Positions 11,871 through 21,350 of a stretch of DNA of 64,000 nucleotides are shown here, in pieces. Position 1 is the stretch's first letter, and every line of letters starts with the position of its first letter. This DNA is from Oscarella lobularis (taxonomy: Eukaryota > Porifera > Homoscleromorpha > Homosclerophorida > Oscarellidae). The position numbers and the translations under genes are program-made. Location: the NCBI RefSeq assembly GCF_947507565.1, contig NC_089182.1:2170001-2234000 (forward strand), written 5' to 3'. The notes below the pieces were generated by a model. It made no database searches. It was not told where the DNA came from and was given only the letters and a program-made list of their open reading frames with translations.

Positions 11871-13511
11871 ATGCGATTGACATCGATTTTAAACCTAAGT
11901 GCCGTGACCGTTTTCGTCGTCGTCGTCGTCGTCGTCGTCGCCGCGACGACGACGACAACGACGACGCCGACAGTGGCGGCGGGGGGGCACTGGAGTGATT
12001 GGAGTGGATGCGCGGCGAACGATTGCAGCGAATCGCGTCGCCGGATCAACGCGACGACGAGTCGACCGGACGAGCATCGCATGTGTGCCGTATCGTGTAC
12101 GTACGGCGGCTGGACGACGTGGACGTCATGCAACTGTCGCAACGAAACGCGAGTTCGAACGGCGACGTCGGTGAGAGAAACGCCCGCCGACTGTCCGCAC
12201 AGTACGTGCGTGAACGACGCCGTTCAACGCGAGCCGTGCCCGTCCGCTTTCGTCTCGTCGGCCGACGACAACGACGATTGCGTCGTGTCCGAGTGGAGCG
12301 ACTGGTCCGATTGTCGCGACGGCCAACAACGACGGGACCGATACGTAATTGAATTGCCGTCGTGCGACGCATCAAGCGCCGCTTGTCCGGCGGAGAGGAT
12401 GGAAGCGCAGAACTGCGAATCTCAATCAGGTGGGCGTTATTTGTGTTAGAGCTAGGTCTCTGGCACTTCACGTTTCTCTCTCTCTATCTCTTTCAGGCGG
12501 ACCCGAATGGTGGGTATACTTTCTACTCGCTCTCGTATCGGCGCTCGTTGTTCTCGTACTCGTAGTGCTCTTAGTCATCTACAGACGGTGAGAGACATGA
12601 TACGGACGCGACTAGAAACCCGCGAAGCGCGTTCATCTATCTAATCAGCCGCCCTTTTGTCCTTTTTCCCCCTTCATCGCCTCAGGTATCGCTGTCGTGA
12701 ATACAAAATTCCGCGCGTGAGCGTCAAACCGAGCACGGGGACGTTCGACGTCAACGATCGCGTGGCAACGCTGACGAACGAAAATCGTCGATCTAGTCAG
12801 AGAAAAATGTGCGCACCGGGTCGATCCGACTCGCGTCGCAAAAAGAGACAAAGTGCTCCGGCGAAGATAACGACGGCGACGACGAACGTCGACGAAACGA
12901 CGGAAACGCCTATTACACTCGGACAGTGGGACACGCGGCGGCAACAACCGCGCGACGCCGCCGCCGCCGCCGCCGAAAGAGGAGATCTTCCGACGACGAC
13001 CGACGACAATTCGCAGCTTGTCTGGTATTTCGACAACGACGATCGCGCGTCGGTCGTTCAGTCAAACACCGAAGATCGCGAAGACGCCGACGATCGGCTC
13101 GCGCAGCCGTTGCCACATTCGAACGTCTACGCCAATCCCGGCTTCGATTTGTCCGACGACGATGATGCCGAATATGACGTCACTGCCCCGCCGGAAATGC
13201 GATTGAGACTCGACGCCGAGGGTAAGTCGGATACGGAAGACGCGCCGACGGAAGTGGGCGTTCTCGCTGACGGCCCCATCGCCGCCGCCAATAAAGGATT
13301 TGAGTTGTCTATGTCGCCGACCGACGGCGAGCCGGAGCCGACGTCGCCGACGAGCATTGGATCGAATTCCGTCTATCATCCGAAAAGTCGAGGACATGGC
13401 ATATGGGAGTATGGGCACGAAGTGACTGCCGATGGGCGAAAGTATACAAAGATTAAGGCGACTGTGTTGCGTTTGCCGACGTTGAACACGTCGCCGGCCA
13501 CGCATGTTTGA
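11871..13511 (+). CDS. type I membrane protein with thrombospondin type-1 repeats
   Basis: Three exons (11871-12429, 12497-12587, 12686-13511) join in phase to 491 aa. Residues 1-30 are a signal peptide whose hydrophobic core is a polyvaline run encoded by a GTC trinucleotide repeat, followed by a short polythreonine stretch. The ectodomain has three Trp/Cys-rich TSP1 units (WSDWSGC ~40, WTTWTSC ~79, WSDWSDC ~141). Exon 2 encodes essentially the whole transmembrane segment (WWVYFLLALVSALVVLVLVV). The ~275-aa cytoplasmic tail is low-complexity and acidic, without a recognised domain, but carries a repeated short motif: YANPGFDL and ANKGFEL. TSP1 ectodomains usually bind matrix or guidance-type ligands; the actual ligand is unknown. 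It is not UNC5 as far as can be seen (no ZU5 or death domain). It is tandem with the next gene. Confidence 0.75.
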
Positions 13512-13627
13512 TTGGGAGAATTTCTTATGCATTGAATCTCTTGGTAATTGGTACGAAAAAAATTATCATATGATTATTTCAGTTCTGGGTAAGCGGCAAC
13601 AGATCTCTCTACGCCTAGGCTTCCCGG

Positions 13628-14566
13628 ATGTCTAATGAAGCCATGTTCCTTCGTTGCTACGACGGTACGGCATTCACGCCGATCGACGTTCTCCACTACC
13701 TCCTCTTTCCGACCGACAGCGACAACAATCCGACAGACTTCTACTGTCATTTGCCTAAGCCGTATCGCGTTCCCAGCTCGCTACGACGTCTTTTCGGCAT
13801 CGACGCAATCACGTCGTCGTCAACGCGATGGGCGATAGCGTTCGAAGACAGTCTCGTCGGCTTCTTCGTTCTGTGCGTCGTCTTCACGGCCGTTATGGCG
13901 GCGACGCACGCGTTGTGGAATCGATTCGATCCTCACTTTCGCGCAGTGAACCCGGCTCACAAGAAATGGTACGTCGTCGCCAATCTCGTCAAATCGGCAA
14001 TTCTCGGCGTTTTCTGCACGTCGTGGCGCTTCTGGGCGACGACCTATCGCGCCTACGTTTTCGACGAGTGGCCCGATTTCGAACTGCGTCGCGTCATGTT
14101 TCTCTACGTCGTGACCGATCTCGTCGCACTCTACATGGTGCCCAAGTTGCCGCGCTCCACTATTCTGCATCACGTGACGTCGACGGCACTCTGCGTCGTC
14201 GCGTCGTACGGCGACTTCGCGCAGAAGGGATGGTACGGAAACTTGGGCGTGGGTAAGATGGTCATCGTGTACGGACATCTCAGCTCGGTTGCTTATTTGG
14301 TGAACGCCTACTTGGCGTTGCGCGTGCTCTATTCGGCCGAGAATCGATTCATGACGGCGTTGCGTTCGCTGAGTCTCTGGTCCTATATTGCGTGTTGCAC
14401 GCTGAACTGGTCGACCCACGTGCTTTGGTTTGTTACTGGGCTGTGGAGTTGGTCGTTGAGTTGGGCTGCGATTTTGTATGCCGTTGCTTTGACGTTTGTG
14501 GCGCGTGACGATCTCGTGCTCATTCGGTGGTTGTGGAGAAAGAGTTCTCCAGGTGCTGAAAAGTAG
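13628..14566 (+). CDS. TLC-domain multi-pass membrane protein
   Basis: Uninterrupted 312-aa reading frame starting MSNEAMFLRCYD. From residue ~70 there are about six to seven hydrophobic segments in TLC-domain arrangement (TRAM/LAG1/CLN8 family). The core signature PKLPRSTILHHVTSTALCVV lies at residues ~175-195, with the histidine pair typical of the family, and the last segment is followed by a basic tail. TLC proteins act in ER or plasma-membrane lipid biology: ceramide synthesis, phospholipid composition or cholesterol handling. The ceramide-synthase Lag1p motif with its double histidine context is not convincingly present, so a TLCD-type protein is more likely than a ceramide synthase. 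A 5'UTR intron ending near 13582 is possible. Confidence 0.75.
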   Translation: MSNEAMFLRCYDGTAFTPIDVLHYLLFPTDSDNNPTDFYCHLPKPYRVPSSLRRLFGIDAITSSSTRWAIAFEDSLVGFFVLCVVFTAVMAATHALWNRFDPHFRAVNPAHKKWYVVANLVKSAILGVFCTSWRFWATTYRAYVFDEWPDFELRRVMFLYVVTDLVALYMVPKLPRSTILHHVTSTALCVVASYGDFAQKGWYGNLGVGKMVIVYGHLSSVAYLVNAYLALRVLYSAENRFMTALRSLSLWSYIACCTLNWSTHVLWFVTGLWSWSLSWAAILYAVALTFVARDDLVLIRWLWRKSSPGAEK

Positions 14567-14707
14567 TTCTCTATTGAAGCACAGTGTCTTCTATTTTCTA
14601 TAGCCAAGAACTTACTTAATTCTTCTATCTTATACGTACCACTGTCTTTCTTTCTTTCTTTTATTTACATTTACGGGTGTAAGCTCCTCCTACTTCTCGC
14701 ATTTCGA

Positions 14708-15832
14708 ATGAACTATTTGTTGTCTCTCAGTCGGGAACTTCTGAACGCCGGCATGAATGTACAAGTTAGAATTGTTGGAGCAAAGCGGGTTTTCAGCGGC
14801 CGACCAAACAAACTCAACGTACTTCGGTGTCTCCACCTAATAATAGTTTTGCTGATCAGCGTTGCGATACTACTAGTCACAACACGAGTCAGTAGAAGTA
14901 ATCCCAATCGATTCCGGATCATGCCGTCTGCACGCGTAGCGGCAATTGAAGGGGCGACGGCTACTAGTAGGGACGCTCGTCCCTCGGAGCTTTTAAGCCT
15001 CTTCGGTTGCCATAGCAAGCATCCTCTTCTCATGTGTCGCAATCACATCAAAGGCGAATCGAACGACGTCGTCGAAGCCGGAATACGACACTGGCGACGT
15101 CAATTCGCAAACGACACCGATTTCGTTCGCCATTCGCAACTCCATCGGCGTCACGACACGTGCGCGCTCGTCGGCTCGTCGTACAATTTGATGAAGCACG
15201 AATTCGGCGACGAAATCGACGCTCACGATCTCGTCGTCCGTCTCAACGATCCGCCCGTGAAAGGATTTGAAAACCACGTCGGTCGTCGGCCGGCCGACAT
15301 TTCCATATATAATTTGGCAGTGGCTAAAGCAAGAAATTGCGCAAAGCCGCCTCGCAACGAATCGCTAATGGTTCACTGCTCTTTTACGTTTACGAACCCT
15401 GATGTCAGTTCAGTCAAACTGCAGGCTGACGCTCGGTGTGTTAGTGAAACGTGGAAAAAGTACGGTTTGAAAACGCTTACTCTGTCGAAATACGTTCTAT
15501 TTACCGCTGAACGAGCGTTGACCTACATGTATCAGCGAGCAGGCAAAAAAAAGTCTTCTAAAACGATGAAAGCAAGTTGCGGAATGAGAAGCATAATATT
15601 TTTATTGCCCCTGTGTCGGAATCTGCATCTCTACGGTTTCGGTGGCACCGAGGATGATGAGCCGTATAAATACTACGTGAAAATTCTTACTCGAGACCTT
15701 TACCAGAAAGCAGCACACGACTTCGTCGGGGAGACGCGCTTTATTGACGCTTTAGCTAGCGGACATCTGAATCGAAGCAATTTTTTCGGTCTGCCTTGGA
15801 AAGAAATTGGAAAGCTCGTAGTTCATCGATGA
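14708..15832 (+). CDS. GT29 sialyltransferase-like glycosyltransferase, copy 1
   Basis: Type II Golgi-type enzyme of 374 aa in one exon, with a signal-anchor at residues ~38-58 (LHLIIVLLISVAILLVTT). Sialylmotif L is at ~151-185: it begins CALVGSSYNLMK and contains EIDAHDLVVRLNDPP. Motif S is at ~288-312 and ends CRNLHLYGFGG. Motif III is KYY, and motif VS is HDFVGE with His at ~337 and Glu at ~342. GT29 enzymes transfer sialic acid from CMP-sialate to glycans. The usual VGNS of motif L is VGSS here, so donor binding or specificity may differ. Motif L and S cysteines that normally form a disulfide are present. It is the first member of a local family (copies 2 and 3 plus a remnant). Confidence 0.82.
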   Translation: MNYLLSLSRELLNAGMNVQVRIVGAKRVFSGRPNKLNVLRCLHLIIVLLISVAILLVTTRVSRSNPNRFRIMPSARVAAIEGATATSRDARPSELLSLFGCHSKHPLLMCRNHIKGESNDVVEAGIRHWRRQFANDTDFVRHSQLHRRHDTCALVGSSYNLMKHEFGDEIDAHDLVVRLNDPPVKGFENHVGRRPADISIYNLAVAKARNCAKPPRNESLMVHCSFTFTNPDVSSVKLQADARCVSETWKKYGLKTLTLSKYVLFTAERALTYMYQRAGKKKSSKTMKASCGMRSIIFLLPLCRNLHLYGFGGTEDDEPYKYYVKILTRDLYQKAAHDFVGETRFIDALASGHLNRSNFFGLPWKEIGKLVVHR

Positions 15833-16166
15833 CACGCTGCACGGTTTAGTAGTAATAACAGTGTATTATAATTACGTGCACCCGGCTATAGAGCGCTAGT
15901 TACGCAAATTGTCAGACACATTTTCTTCTTTTCACGGTTCACTAAATTAGCTGCACCATAGATATAAGAGAGATGGCTGCATTCGTGCATGGTCACACCA
16001 GTATAAATATCAGCCAACTAAACAAAGGAAAAACAGATGACATCATGACAGCCATCCCATGTCCCATTGTAGGTACTACCCAATTAAGTGCATCCGGGAA
16101 AGCGAGAAAGGGTCTGAAGACGAACACTCTTTCCAGCAGAGCAGCTAAAGATGTTGTGAGGCGAGT

Positions 16167-17270
16167 ATGATCCCCAATCGTCGGCGAAAACAAGCAACAA
16201 GACATCGTCTGCTGATCGGCTCGTGGATGACGTCGGTTTTGATCGTGCTCGCTCTAATCAAACTCTTCATGCTGCCACTCACAAGAAAGATTCACAGCAG
16301 CACTACTCCTAGTATTCACCGCTACTCAAAACCGCTACTATTATCCGTGGTGAAGCAACAAAGTTCTCGAACGACGCCTGAGCCTCAGTCGTCCACTAAA
16401 GACAATGCGATTCCGACGACAGTTTTTTTCTTCGGCCGTTCGGCTTCTCTGCTTTCGAAAGAGGTTCTGTGCACCGGCGCGCGTCCTCTACTGCGATGTC
16501 CGGCCGCGGATCGCCGCCGCATGTTGGACCGAGTCAAATTGTGGCAGTATCGCCTCGCAAACGATGCCGACTACGCGTCGTTTCTCGGACGTCGCCACGA
16601 CACGTGCGCGCTCGTCGGCTCGTCGTACAGCCTCATGAAGAAGACGTACGGTGTCGAAATCGACGCGCACGACGTCGTCGTGCGCATCAACGATCCGCCG
16701 GTGGTGGGTTACGAAACTCACGTCGGCCGTCGTCCCGCCGACATTTCCATCTTCAACACGGCACTGGCAGGCCATAGGAAGTGCCCGATACCTCCGCACA
16801 ATCGATCCCTATTGGTTCAGTGTTCTTTTACTTGGAATCAACCAAACCATAACGAAAGGGCAAAGACGACGTCCAATACTCAGTGTATTGACGTCATTTG
16901 GAAGAAGTTTGGCGTGAAGACGTTTGTTATGTCGAGGTATGTGTTTTCAATCGCAGAGCGGGCGTTGGAATATGAGCGAGTGCGTAAGTCGACAAAGTCC
17001 GTGCGGTTGAAACCGAGTTGCGGATTGAAAAGTATCATTTTCCTGTTGCATTTGTGTCGGAATTTACACGTGTACGGTTTTGGTGGCACTACGGCCAACG
17101 AGCCCTATAAGTACTATTCTAATGAAAGCACTAGTAACTCGTATCAGACTGCTCTTCATGATTTTGCTGGAGAAAAGCGCTTTATTGACGCTTTTGCTAA
17201 TGGAAAACTCGACAGGACAGAATTTGGCTTATCTTGGAATGGCATTGGAAAACTTTTAGTTCATCAGTAG
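16167..17270 (+). CDS. GT29 sialyltransferase-like glycosyltransferase, copy 2
   Basis: Single-exon 367-aa type II protein. Signal-anchor at ~17-37 (MTSVLIVLALIKLFML). Stem region to ~100. Motif L from ~146 (CALVGSSYSLMKKTYGVEID), then VVVRINDPP and VGRRPADISIF. Motif S at ~284 (SCGLKSIIFLLHLCRNLHVY). Motif III YKYY, and motif VS HDFAGE at ~331. Same VGSS variant as copy 1. It is closest to copy 3; copy 1 is more diverged. An AATAAA polyadenylation signal lies ~13 bp after the stop (17283), so the 3'UTR is short. It probably arose by tandem duplication. Confidence 0.82.
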   Translation: MIPNRRRKQATRHRLLIGSWMTSVLIVLALIKLFMLPLTRKIHSSTTPSIHRYSKPLLLSVVKQQSSRTTPEPQSSTKDNAIPTTVFFFGRSASLLSKEVLCTGARPLLRCPAADRRRMLDRVKLWQYRLANDADYASFLGRRHDTCALVGSSYSLMKKTYGVEIDAHDVVVRINDPPVVGYETHVGRRPADISIFNTALAGHRKCPIPPHNRSLLVQCSFTWNQPNHNERAKTTSNTQCIDVIWKKFGVKTFVMSRYVFSIAERALEYERVRKSTKSVRLKPSCGLKSIIFLLHLCRNLHVYGFGGTTANEPYKYYSNESTSNSYQTALHDFAGEKRFIDAFANGKLDRTEFGLSWNGIGKLLVHQ

Positions 17271-17352
17271 TTAAGTGATATAAATAAAGGCGTATACTGA
17301 TTTACAGAGGGTGGAAGCAAAACTCAGAAATTGGACAAGTTTCGTGCGGATA

Positions 17353-17473
17353 TACATTGCACAGGTAAGCTAGTGCTTGTGTCCGGTTCCTGTTTGTTAG
17401 TGTAGATATGCAGTTAGGAATATTCGCCTCTATATACCCAGGCACCGGACACAAGCATTTACCTGTACAATGT
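17353..17473. mobile_element. short hairpin MITE-like element
   Basis: About 121 bp with terminal inverted repeats of ~30 bp. The left arm contains GTGCTTGTGTCCGG and the right arm CCGGACACAAGC; outer ends are TACATTG and CAATGTA. The arms have a few mismatches, and the central ~50 bp is not palindromic. There is no coding capacity. It lies between GT29 copy 2 and the GT29 remnant. No target-site duplication is clearly visible. Confidence 0.5.
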
Positions 17474-17555
17474 ACGCCCGCTGTAATTCAGTAACACGGA
17501 ATGAAAAGAACTTAAATGCAAATTGCTCCTGTCTCTTTGAAGCAGTTGTGCACTG

Positions 17556-17645
17556 TTGATCTTTTATGCGAGTGATCTTTTTTGCCGGCGGTATAAAAGA
17601 TCGCCGGTATAAAAGATCACCGGGCAATTACCGTACTCGCTAGGA
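17556..17645. repeat. small palindromic cluster built on TATAAAAGATC
   Basis: GATCTTTTAT and GATCTTTTTT on one side face two tandem copies of GGTATAAAAGATC on the other, bounded by GCGAGT and ACTCGC. Only a structural repeat is claimed. A related AATAAAAGATCGC occurs near 28897. Confidence 0.35.
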
Positions 17646-17726
17646 AAACCTATAGGCGTAGGAAAAGGCAAAAAATTATGAGACATGTGACGTCATCTCT
17701 ACGTAGCTCTACGTAACGATGACGTC

Positions 17727-17960
17727 ATGATCTCTTTTGCTGGTGATCTTTATGCAGGTCTCACACCTTCGATCCTTTCAAGAGAGTTTCTAAGCACCGG
17801 CACGCGTCCTCTACTGCTATGCACCGATCGCGTAATAGCACACGGCTTGGACCGAGTAAATGGTGGCAGTATCGCCTCGCAAACGACTCCGACTACGCGC
17901 GCCACGACACGTGCGCGCTCGTCGGCTTTGGGGAGAGGCGCTTTATTGATAGATCTCTTT
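17727..17960 (+). pseudogene. GT29 remnant with internal deletion
   Basis: The segment resembles GT29 copies 2 and 3 from the stem (an equivalent of LCTGARPLLLC near 17790) through the sequence leading into motif L (CACGACACGTGCGCGCTCG, near 17905). It then jumps directly to sequence equivalent to GGGGAGAGGCGCTTTATTGA just after motif VS. About 540 bp, comprising the catalytic core between motifs L and VS, is missing. The reading frame is also shifted several times. It cannot encode an enzyme and marks a fourth GT29 locus in the cluster, immediately 5' of the first Ig-TIR gene. Confidence 0.7.
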
Positions 17961-18054
17961 GGACTTTGGAATTTTTATATTTACCTATATGTATATATTA
18001 GCAGATTATATTAGCATCAATGGGCGCGGTCACATTCACTGTACGCTAAGAACA

Positions 18055-20073
18055 ATGTGGCGAATCGCGTGGGCTCTTGCCCTGATTCTCTCTGCGTCCG
18101 CGTCCTCTAAGCCTAAGCGGCTTTCACCCTTTCAATCGGGCATCACAACGATTCCGCTGCAGAAGGGCAACCGGGTCGATCTCAACTGCTCGGACTGGCC
18201 AAACGTCGCTCTGTACACGTACGACGAAAGCAGTCTACGACCGCTACAATGGCTCTCCAACGGATCGACGTACTCGGTTCTCTTTAATCCACTAGCAAAC
18301 TGTGGCTCATACGACACCGTTTGCAATCTCTGCACGAATCGGCAGTACGAGTGCTCGAAAGCATCCTCTGCCTACGCGTGTGTTGACTCGTCGACGCATC
18401 GCATTTGGCGTACGTATTTTCTCGTGCTGATGTGTCCGCCACACTTGTATAGCCAGACGGCTACTCGGATGCCCCGCAATTGTTCTCGTCCTATCGAAGG
18501 CTATAAATATCAGCTGCATTGCCTGGAGACGGATTTTTATTGCCCAGGCGTGCCTGTTCAATCGCACATTTGGCGTTTCAACAACGAATCGGTCGATAAT
18601 TTTTCGTCGGACTTTCGAGTTAGTGGAAGCGTTCTTTTCATAAAACATCTCGTGGTTGGGTCAGGAAATTATTCTTGCGAGTTGAAGAATTCACTGGGAA
18701 GCGCTACTGTGACCTACAACATTGTACCTAGAACTGGTCAGAGTGAGTGTGAACTGCCGTGTTCTCAGGTGCCGGATGTGGAGTGGCCTCCTCCTGATGA
18801 AATCTTCTCGGCTTCTGAATATGGAGATGTGACATTTAACGCATCGATCGCACTGGATCCAGCCAATACGATTATTGGAATTTGGAAAGGTAAATCAACG
18901 TTGGTTCAATGTTATATTCCAATGCAGTTTCTTTTCTATCTGCCTCCTAATTCAACGTATTCAAATTGTATTAATGTGGACGTAACTGGCTGCAACTTCA
19001 CACAACAGATTGTCATAAGAAACGCGAACAATATCAACAAAGAAAGATATACTATACAATTGTTAGTTTCAAATACAGGAATCGTGCAGGACTTTTTTGT
19101 CATCAAGCCACAGTCGTCGTCGTCGTCGTCGTCAAATAAAATAATCATCATTGGAGCATCTTCTGGCGGCGGCGCGGTCCTGGTCGTCGTCGTTGTCGTC
19201 GTCTTCGTATCTTTTTTTTACCATCGAAAACGATCCTTCAAAATGTCGTCTCGAAGTCTATTGAGAACGAAGTACGATTACGATTTCTTCGTTGCTCATT
19301 CGGAGCGAGACAGCAAGTGGCTGAACAAATACGTCGTCGACTTCATTCGAGGAAACGACGCGTACGCGGGCGTGACTCTGTTGCTGCACAACGAGGATTT
19401 CGTCCTCGGCAAACGCGTTCGAGACAACATCAAGGATTTGATAAAACGATGCTGGAAGATCATCGCCGTCGTCAGTCACAATTCGGTCGAGTCCCATTGG
19501 TGCCGTTTCGAGTGGAGTCAGGCGGCCGGCTTCGACGAATCGTTCGTCATACCTCTGATCATTGACGACGTCGACGAGACGGCTCATCGACTTTTGAGGT
19601 CGACCGAGCGGAGCGTCAAACTGTTCGGTAGAAGCGAAGACGACGTCAAGAGAACGATTGGAGCTTTACTTGACGAGAAATGGTTGAAAAGCAAAGAAAC
19701 CGTGGACATTTTCTTCGCGTTCGACAGCGTCGACGATACGAAGCGAGTCACAAAGGACATCAAGGAGTTCTTGCGTTCAAATTCTCTTACCTTTATGAGT
19801 GTTCCCAAAGGATGCGTCGAGAGAAATTTGGACTCGTTTCTAACTCGCTCTCTGCTACTATCAAAAAAGGCCATCTGCTTCGTTTCGTCGAGGTGCGCCG
19901 TGAAGATGTGGCCTCGCCTGAGAGAAGTTGCTGTCAAGCAGGCTCGGCAATATAAATTTTTGCTGATCGTCGAACCAGGCGTGGACGACGTGAATGTCGA
20001 CTCGTTGGATTGCAAGATCATTCAATGCAATTGTGAGCAATGGAAAAAGGAATTGGCGAATTTTTTGACCTAG
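18055..20073 (+). CDS. Ig-TIR receptor 1 with a second TIR-like domain
   Basis: Intronless 672-aa type I receptor. Signal peptide MWRIAWALALILSASAS; ectodomain to ~360 with many Cys and N-glycosylation sites and an Ig-type C-terminal motif (SGNYSCELKNSLGSATVTYN, ~200). A serine run precedes a Val-rich TM at ~362-387. TIR 1 starts at ~405: box 1 is YDYDFFVAHSERD, box 2 region EDFVLG, and HWCRFEWSQ holds the Glu that aligns with the conserved TIR glutamate. A second TIR-like fold starts at ~549 (DIFFAFDSVDD) with strand-like segments AICFVSS and FLLIVEPG but no box 2. TIR domains signal in innate immunity (TLR/IL1R) or cleave NAD. Sponge Ig-TIR receptors are known, so the type is not new. The start at 18055 was chosen because the same CTAAGAACAATGTGG context starts the neighbouring copy. 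Confidence 0.85.
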   Translation: MWRIAWALALILSASASSKPKRLSPFQSGITTIPLQKGNRVDLNCSDWPNVALYTYDESSLRPLQWLSNGSTYSVLFNPLANCGSYDTVCNLCTNRQYECSKASSAYACVDSSTHRIWRTYFLVLMCPPHLYSQTATRMPRNCSRPIEGYKYQLHCLETDFYCPGVPVQSHIWRFNNESVDNFSSDFRVSGSVLFIKHLVVGSGNYSCELKNSLGSATVTYNIVPRTGQSECELPCSQVPDVEWPPPDEIFSASEYGDVTFNASIALDPANTIIGIWKGKSTLVQCYIPMQFLFYLPPNSTYSNCINVDVTGCNFTQQIVIRNANNINKERYTIQLLVSNTGIVQDFFVIKPQSSSSSSSNKIIIIGASSGGGAVLVVVVVVVFVSFFYHRKRSFKMSSRSLLRTKYDYDFFVAHSERDSKWLNKYVVDFIRGNDAYAGVTLLLHNEDFVLGKRVRDNIKDLIKRCWKIIAVVSHNSVESHWCRFEWSQAAGFDESFVIPLIIDDVDETAHRLLRSTERSVKLFGRSEDDVKRTIGALLDEKWLKSKETVDIFFAFDSVDDTKRVTKDIKEFLRSNSLTFMSVPKGCVERNLDSFLTRSLLLSKKAICFVSSRCAVKMWPRLREVAVKQARQYKFLLIVEPGVDDVNVDSLDCKIIQCNCEQWKKELANFLT

Positions 20074-20207
20074 CGGAGCGAGTACTGAGTTTTCCATAGA
20101 AGAAATATTTTTTGACAATTGGTTTTGTACACTGTACTTTTGTAGAATTTTTAGTCCTCCTGTCACCTGTCACCACTTGTCAGAAACAGTCACGTACGCT
20201 AAGAACA

Positions 20208-21275
20208 ATGTGGCGAGTCGCGTGGGCTCTTGTGCCGATTCTTCTCGCGTCCTCTCAGCAGCTTGTACCCTTTCAATCGGGCATCACAACGATTCCGCTG
20301 CAAAAGGGCAGCCGGACCAATCTCGCCTGTCCCAACTGGCCAAACGTCACTTGGTACACGTACGACGAAAACAGTCTACGACCGCTACAATGGCTCTCCA
20401 ACGCATCGACGTACTCGGTTCTCTTTAATCCACTAGCAAACTGTGGCTCATACGACACCGTTTGCAATCTCTGCACGAATCGGCAGTACGAGTGCTCGAA
20501 AGCATCCTCTGCCTACGCGTGTGTTGACTCGTCGACGCGTCGCATTCGACGTGTGTTCTTACTCGCGCTCATGTGTCCGCCACACTCGTATAGCCACCAG
20601 ACGGCTACTCGGATGCCCCGCAATTGTTCTCGTCCTATCGAAGGCTATAAATATCAGCTGCATTGCCTGGAGACGGATTTTTATTGCCCAGGCGTGCCTG
20701 TTCAATCGTACATTTGGCGTTTCAACAACAAATCGGTCAATAATTTTCCGTCCGACTTTCGAGTTCATGGAGGCGTTCTTTTCATAAAGCATCTCGTGGT
20801 TGGGTCAGGAAATTATTCTTGCGAGTTGAATAATTCACTGGGAAGCGCTACTGTGACCTACAACATTGTACCTAGAACTGGTCAGAGTGAGTGTGAACTG
20901 CCGTGTTCTCAGGTGCCCGTTGTGGAGTGGCCTCCTCCTGATAAAATCTTCTCTGCTTCTGAAGAATACGGAAATGTGACATTTAATGCATCGATCACAC
21001 TGGATCCAACCAATACCATTATTGGAATTTGGAAAGGTAAATCAAGGTTGGTTCAATGTTATATTCCAGTGCAGTTTCCTTTCAATCTGCCTCCTAATTC
21101 AACGTATTCAAATTGTATTAATGTGAACGTAACTGGCTGCAACTTCACACAACAGATTGTCATAAGAAACGTGAACACTGTCAACAAAGGAAAATATACA
21201 ATAGAGATCTTGGTGTCAAATAAGCCATACATGCAAGAATTTTTTGTTGAGGTGGAGCAGGTGTTGACAAAATGA
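20208..21275 (+). CDS. ectodomain-only copy of Ig-TIR receptor 1 (predicted secreted)
   Basis: A 355-aa single-exon frame, nearly identical to residues 1-355 of the receptor encoded at 18055 (same signal peptide, Cys pattern, and Ig motif SGNYSCELNNSLGSATVTYN). It ends after ILVSNKPYMQEFF with about a dozen different residues. No TM or TIR follows. Just past the stop, ~21271-21350 resembles the last ~27 codons of the receptor 1 gene out of frame. The copy therefore lost ~850 bp covering TM, TIR 1 and most of TIR 2. The ectodomain frame is fully open, so a soluble decoy or ligand-binding protein is plausible. A decaying gene caught early is the alternative. Confidence 0.7.
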   Translation: MWRVAWALVPILLASSQQLVPFQSGITTIPLQKGSRTNLACPNWPNVTWYTYDENSLRPLQWLSNASTYSVLFNPLANCGSYDTVCNLCTNRQYECSKASSAYACVDSSTRRIRRVFLLALMCPPHSYSHQTATRMPRNCSRPIEGYKYQLHCLETDFYCPGVPVQSYIWRFNNKSVNNFPSDFRVHGGVLFIKHLVVGSGNYSCELNNSLGSATVTYNIVPRTGQSECELPCSQVPVVEWPPPDKIFSASEEYGNVTFNASITLDPTNTIIGIWKGKSRLVQCYIPVQFPFNLPPNSTYSNCINVNVTGCNFTQQIVIRNVNTVNKGKYTIEILVSNKPYMQEFFVEVEQVLTK

Positions 21276-21350
21276 GTGTCGACTCGTTGGACTGCAAAAT
21301 CATTCAATGCCATTGCAAGCAGTTGAAAAAGGAATTGGCAAATTTTATGT
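21276..21350 (+). pseudogene. residual receptor C-terminus after the ectodomain-only gene
   Basis: This piece aligns with the 3' end of the Ig-TIR receptor 1 gene (coding VDSLDCKIIQC and KELANF in receptor 1) but is out of frame with the upstream ectodomain. It marks the downstream breakpoint of the internal deletion. Confidence 0.65.

Noticed and set aside
11895-12142. Antisense frames over the TSP1 gene
   Set aside because: Created by the GTC/ACG trinucleotide tracts; the spliced plus-strand model explains the region.
15973-16170. 65-codon frame just upstream of GT29 copy 2
   Set aside because: Overlaps the GT29 start, no signal or homology; most likely leader sequence.
17959-18054. N-terminal extension of Ig-TIR receptor 1
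   Set aside because: The downstream ATG at 18055 begins a good signal peptide and has the same context as the neighbouring copy at 20208.
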